Assembly: GCA_023251335.1 (NCBI GenBank)
Contig: JAHEZA010000091.1
Coordinates: forward strand, 1 to 7,929
Reading direction: 5' to 3'
Source: Chitinophagaceae bacterium
GTDB taxonomy: Bacteria; Bacteroidota; Bacteroidia; Chitinophagales; Chitinophagaceae
DNA length: 7,929 bases
The position numbers and the translations under genes are program-made. The notes beneath the pieces are model-generated. The model worked only from the letters and a program-made list of their open reading frames with translations, was not told the DNA's origin and searched no databases. Each line of letters opens with the position of its first letter. The stretch's first letter is position 1. Shown piece by piece: positions 5,286 to 7,929 of the stretch.

Positions 5286-6805
5286 GAACAAAAATTATTT
5301 TTGCCGTCTTATTTACAGTTTGGGTCGGCACAATATATGCACAGGAAGTTATTATAAAAGGTACACTTCGTTGTGTCAATAATGGAGTTGCCACCTCTAC
5401 CAGGGGAGCGGTAAACATTGTGATTATTCCGTCATTTAATCCCGCTGCTTCGGTGGCAACCACAACCACTCCGCAAGGTTTTTTTCAAATCAGTACCGGA
5501 TGGGATATAAAAGCGCTAAGGGATAAAGATGTTACGCTTTATATTATTACAAAATGCAGCAGTTGCAAAAAAATACAAAGAGTATTTATTTCTGAAGATC
5601 TGGACAAGCGAAATACCGATCCGACTAAAATGTATGTAACCGTAAAGGGCTGGAAGATCCTGGAAAATTGTTCGAATACAGAACTTCCGGATATTTTGTC
5701 TGAACAATTACTTGATTCTGCACATCATTTGCCGCCACAGGATATTAGCGGAAAGGCCACCGGCAGCGCAGCGATGGCTCCTGTTTCCTTTCTCAATCTG
5801 TTTCAATCACTGGCTGCTGTCGCAGCGGGTGGCGGAGCACAGGGTTTTTATCAGGCAGTTGGCATCCCCGGAGGCAAGATAGCGTATGGTGAGTTTTTGC
5901 ATACGTCTGTAATTACCAATACTGATAATACAGGCTTCAATTTTGCGCCGTCGCGCAATCTTTCCGAAGCTGTTTTTTGGAACCCTGCTTCCATTGCCAC
6001 CGGTGATAAGCCACATAATATAAGTTTATTGACAAATTTCAGGAACAATATAAAACTATCGGGATACCAGCAAATAACCCAACAATTTTATATTGGGCTG
6101 GGAGGTATCTATACCAAACAAGATCAATACCGGTCAGTATTGTATAGCCAGGGGGGAGACCCTGTACCAATGCCCCACCCTGAAAAATTGGAAGAATTTG
6201 CCGTCTTTTTAGCTCCGGTGTATAAGATTAATAATAAATTAAGTGCAGGAATTACGCTGAAATCCGTTTGGCAACAATTTAATAACCCCGATAAAGCGGC
6301 TTTAGAATTTGATAATAATGGAGACCTGCAAAATTTCTTTAAAGACGATAGCATCAAAAAGCAAAATTTTGATGTAGATCTTTCTTTTAATTATAAAATT
6401 ACCAACGCTCTGCAGGCCGGTGTTTCTGTTATGAATGTCGCTGGTTCGAAATTGTATGCAGATATGTTCATTAAGGATTCAGCCAATCAAACATATATCA
6501 ATCAACGTGCCTATGGTGTCGGTCTGTGTTATAAAAGAGGCAGGCTTAACGTGGGCCTGGATGCCTTATTCACCGACAACGATTTTTATGATGCTTCCAT
6601 AGGCGTCAACTATATTCCGTTTAACAATGGATTGATAGCGGCGGGTTACGCTTTTAAGCAACAAAGTTTTTCCGTTTCATTTAGATTGAAGCATTTCAGG
6701 ATCGCTTACATATATGATAATAACCTTGTAATAAACGAAGTAAAAATTCCTAAGAGCAACATCTTTGACGGAAAAATATATTCCGGCTTTATATTCGATT
6801 TTTGA
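5282..6805 (+). CDS. Putative outer-membrane beta-barrel protein with N-terminal cysteine-containing beta domain
   Basis: A 507-aa protein. The signal peptide ends at IYA|QE (residue 20). Residues about 21-128 form a beta-rich domain with a regulatory-like start (IIKGTLRCVNNG, later TTTPQGFFQI). It contains C31, the CSSC motif at 92-95, and C130 at its edge. A linker follows, including an Ala/Gly-rich hydrophobic stretch at about 161-199. From about 225 the sequence resembles outer-membrane barrels of the FadL/PorV type: LSEAVFWNPASIA with NPAS at 234-237, then alternating amphipathic strands such as QFYIGLGGIY, KLSAGITLKSVW and LQAGVSVMNVAG. It ends in IFDF with a terminal Phe, the usual sorting signal for barrel assembly. 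The exact family is uncertain; a PorP/SprF-like barrel is an alternative. The start overlaps the upstream stop by four bases (ATGA), indicating translational coupling. Confidence 0.75.
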   Translation: MRTKIIFAVLFTVWVGTIYAQEVIIKGTLRCVNNGVATSTRGAVNIVIIPSFNPAASVATTTTPQGFFQISTGWDIKALRDKDVTLYIITKCSSCKKIQRVFISEDLDKRNTDPTKMYVTVKGWKILENCSNTELPDILSEQLLDSAHHLPPQDISGKATGSAAMAPVSFLNLFQSLAAVAAGGGAQGFYQAVGIPGGKIAYGEFLHTSVITNTDNTGFNFAPSRNLSEAVFWNPASIATGDKPHNISLLTNFRNNIKLSGYQQITQQFYIGLGGIYTKQDQYRSVLYSQGGDPVPMPHPEKLEEFAVFLAPVYKINNKLSAGITLKSVWQQFNNPDKAALEFDNNGDLQNFFKDDSIKKQNFDVDLSFNYKITNALQAGVSVMNVAGSKLYADMFIKDSANQTYINQRAYGVGLCYKRGRLNVGLDALFTDNDFYDASIGVNYIPFNNGLIAAGYAFKQQSFSVSFRLKHFRIAYIYDNNLVINEVKIPKSNIFDGKIYSGFIFDF

Positions 6806-7058
6806 ATAATTGATTTTGGCCAGTGTTAGCATATTCTTAAAGGCAACAACGCTGCACGTTCAATTATTGATCAGACATTTACTACGTGTATAAAAAAGAT
6901 CAGCTTCATTTTATGAGCCATCTTAAAAAGGAATAATCTTTTAGTGAATTGGGGGATGATAGCTGATAACGAGCTTCTGATTCAAAAAATCAATGTCACT
7001 GATCTAAGGAAAGAATAAAAAGGGCCACTTTTTGGGTAAGTCCTGATATTATGATTGG
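6806..7058. other. Intergenic region between convergent genes; weak structures only
   Basis: This 253-bp gap lies between the plus-strand barrel gene and the minus-strand toxin gene. A 9-base inverted repeat, AATAATTGA (6805-6813) with TCAATTATT (6860-6868), starts at the barrel stop codon, but its 46-base loop and all-AT-type stem make a terminator doubtful. A 20-codon open frame at 6956-7018 (MIADNELLIQKINVTDLRKE) looks somewhat coding-like and may be a remnant; I do not call it a gene. Confidence 0.5.
7017..7033. terminator. Possible bidirectional terminator AAAAAG-N5-CTTTTT
   Basis: The arms 7017-7022 and 7028-7033 pair around GGCCA. The hairpin begins 25 bases past the toxin stop codon on the minus strand, and each strand ends in a T-run. 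The stem is only 6 bp with one G-C pair, so the call is tentative. Confidence 0.3.
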
Positions 7059-7397
7059 TTATTTTGTAGGTCGGATTTTCTCAATGTATTTCAAAAAAGT
7101 TTTTAATTCACCATCGGGAAGAGAGTCCTGATCAGCTTTATCATAGATAGTGAGAAAATAGACAGTATCCGATTCAATTTTTACATGGGTTATTATTCTT
7201 GCTCCTCCACTTTTTCCACGATTTTTACTCTTGATAGCTAATCGTACTTTGTAGCAACCTTTGCCAAGTGATGTTCCTGATTCGGGATTTTCTTCTAATT
7301 CTTTGAGCAAACTTGAAAAGTCATTTTTGATGGAAATATATTTTTTTGACAATTCCTTAAGACGCTTAACAAAAACAGGAAGATAAACAAATTGCAT
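7059..7397 (-). CDS. RelE-type toxin of a type II toxin-antitoxin system
   Basis: A 112-aa protein matching the RelE/ParE superfamily in length and pattern. It opens with a short strand and helix (FVYLPVFVKRLKEL). The core follows: GTSLGKGCYKVRLA at 41-54, then KSKNRGKSGGARIITHV at 56-72, then VYFLTIYDKAD at 79-89, and finally a C-terminal helix (GELKTFLKYIEKIR). The GKSGGARIIT segment and the I-Y-D-K motif are typical of a RelE subgroup common in Bacteroidota and cyanobacteria. Relatives are ribosome-dependent mRNA endonucleases that slow translation when the antitoxin is degraded; that activity here is inferred from the family. The gene starts 9 bp after the antitoxin stop codon, in the usual antitoxin-first order. 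No internal stop or truncation is seen, so the toxin looks intact. Confidence 0.88.
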   Translation of the reverse strand: MQFVYLPVFVKRLKELSKKYISIKNDFSSLLKELEENPESGTSLGKGCYKVRLAIKSKNRGKSGGARIITHVKIESDTVYFLTIYDKADQDSLPDGELKTFLKYIEKIRPTK

Positions 7398-7406
7398 TTG
7401 TGAGGA

Positions 7407-7610
7407 TTACAATTGATTTAATAATTGGGCAGTAGTAGGTGTCTTTAGCTTGCCCTTTCTGTGCAAATCCATTTCTTTGAAAGCAATTTTTAAATCTTCA
7501 AATATTTTCAATTTTTCCAACTCTTGTTGAACCTCATCCCATTTTTTTATTGGAACCAAAACAGCAGTGGCATTGCCCTTTTCGTCAGTTACATAATTTA
7601 CTCCGGTCAT
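7407..7610 (-). CDS. Antitoxin partner of the RelE-type toxin, Phd/YefM-like or related
   Basis: A 67-aa protein directly upstream of the toxin. The N-terminal part (VNYVTDEKGNATAVLVPIKK, residues 4-23) reads as two strands plus a turn, and resembles the start of Phd/YefM-type or related short antitoxins in which a self-association domain precedes the toxin-binding tail. A charged helix follows (WDEVQQELEKLKIFEDLKIA) and a short C-terminal tail ends in TTAQLLNQL. It should bind and neutralise the toxin, and antitoxins of this kind commonly repress their own operon. The identity rests mainly on size, position and partner; the exact antitoxin family is not certain. The start at 7610 is the only ATG that gives this N-terminus. 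Confidence 0.78.
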   Translation of the reverse strand: MTGVNYVTDEKGNATAVLVPIKKWDEVQQELEKLKIFEDLKIAFKEMDLHRKGKLKTPTTAQLLNQL

Positions 7611-7642
7611 AACAATGATTTAAGAATAAAGATACCATTTTT

Positions 7643-7659
7643 GCCAACAATAAATTGGC
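7643..7659. promoter_or_regulatory. Possible operator GCCAA-N7-TTGGC upstream of the antitoxin
   Basis: Five-base arms (7643-7647 and 7655-7659) form a dyad centred about 41 bases upstream of the antitoxin ATG, where an autoregulated toxin-antitoxin operon would have its operator. A weak -7-like TATCTTTA lies at 7627-7634 on the minus strand. Short arms make this a tentative call. Confidence 0.3.
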
Positions 7660-7689
7660 TACCCCGTGCTTATACAATAAAATTAACTT

Positions 7690-7929
7690 CTACTTCAGCT
7701 TCAAACCATTGATCATTTTTTTCACAACGCCCGGCAAAGTTTTGCCTAACGCCTGGTAAACGCCTGCCTGGTAGCCAATAAAATGAATGGCATCATAAAA
7801 AGCTTTAGGGGCACCCAACCTGGATGCAGCCAGCTTCTGAGCTGCCTGGCGCAAAAAGGAAAACGGAGAAAGCGAGCTTTCCTCCAGGAATTTCTTTCTT
7901 TCGGGCAACACCTGTAACAACGCTGGTTC
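7690..7929 (-). CDS. 3' end of an unidentified gene running off the right edge
   Basis: The last 79 codons and the TAG stop of a minus-strand gene whose start lies outside the window. The frame stays open to base 7929, and the upstream codons read EPALLQVLPERKK, so the TTG at 7920 is an internal Leu rather than a start. The visible part is helical and basic: SPFSFLRQAAQKLAASRLG, then PKAFYDAIHFIGYQAGVYQA, ending in MINGLKLK. A basic, amphipathic C-terminus of this kind occurs at the end of some bacterial glycosyltransferases, but I do not recognise the family and the resemblance is weak. The stop is 79 bp upstream of the antitoxin ATG on the same strand, so read-through into the toxin-antitoxin operon is possible. 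Confidence 0.6.
   Translation of the reverse strand, partial: EPALLQVLPERKKFLEESSLSPFSFLRQAAQKLAASRLGAPKAFYDAIHFIGYQAGVYQALGKTLPGVVKKMINGLKLK

Noticed and set aside
5282..6805. Firm assignment of the barrel to PorP/SprF of type IX secretion
   Set aside because: The typical PorP/SprF opening motifs are absent and the NPAS region looks more like FadL/PorV barrels; no other type IX component is present.
6805..6868. Rho-independent terminator after the barrel gene
   Set aside because: The inverted repeat has a 46-base loop, an A/T-dominated stem and no T-run directly after it.
1..7929. CRISPR array, insertion sequence, tRNA or rRNA
   Set aside because: No regularly spaced repeats, transposase-like protein, terminal inverted repeats with a transposase, or structural RNA signatures were seen.

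Overview
The window looks like chromosomal DNA of a Bacteroidota species, most likely Chitinophagaceae-like. It is AT-rich and has almost no Shine-Dalgarno sequences. Several start-proximal regions carry TAnnTTTG-type -7 boxes, the promoter signature of this phylum. Several signal peptides end just before Gln (A|Q). The protein families are also typical: a beta-lactamase-fold serine hydrolase with a DUF3471-like tail, a Tat-exported TIM-barrel sugar isomerase, a TlpA-like thiol oxidoreductase and an outer-membrane beta-barrel. The lineage call is inference from style, not from a marker gene.

Layout. Positions 33-4079 hold three minus-strand genes for exported proteins: a secreted serine hydrolase (33-1415), a Tat-exported sugar isomerase/epimerase-like protein (1692-2648) and a membrane-anchored or secreted thioredoxin-fold protein with duplicated beta domains (2808-4079). 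The gaps between them (276 and 159 bp) each contain promoter-like boxes and repeats, so they are probably separate transcription units. A 336-bp divergent region (4080-4415) follows, then a plus-strand pair whose stop and start overlap as ATGA: a three-helix inner-membrane protein with two extracytoplasmic beta-sandwich domains (4416-5285) and a putative outer-membrane beta-barrel with a four-cysteine N-terminal domain (5282-6805). A 253-bp gap separates these from a minus-strand toxin-antitoxin module (RelE-type toxin 7059-7397, antitoxin 7407-7610). The 3' end of an unidentified minus-strand gene (7690 to beyond the right edge) closes the window.

How the genes may work together. The best candidate for something undescribed is the 4416-6805 pair. 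One protein appears to sit in the inner membrane with domains facing the periplasm, and its translationally coupled partner appears to be a barrel in the outer membrane with its own beta domain. Together they could span the envelope. The divergent neighbour has a WCPNC redox site and could act on the partner's cysteines (CSSC plus two others); this link is speculative. The left part looks like ordinary envelope and carbohydrate metabolism. The toxin-antitoxin module is a standard accessory element. I saw no rRNA, tRNA, CRISPR array, insertion sequence or replication origin.
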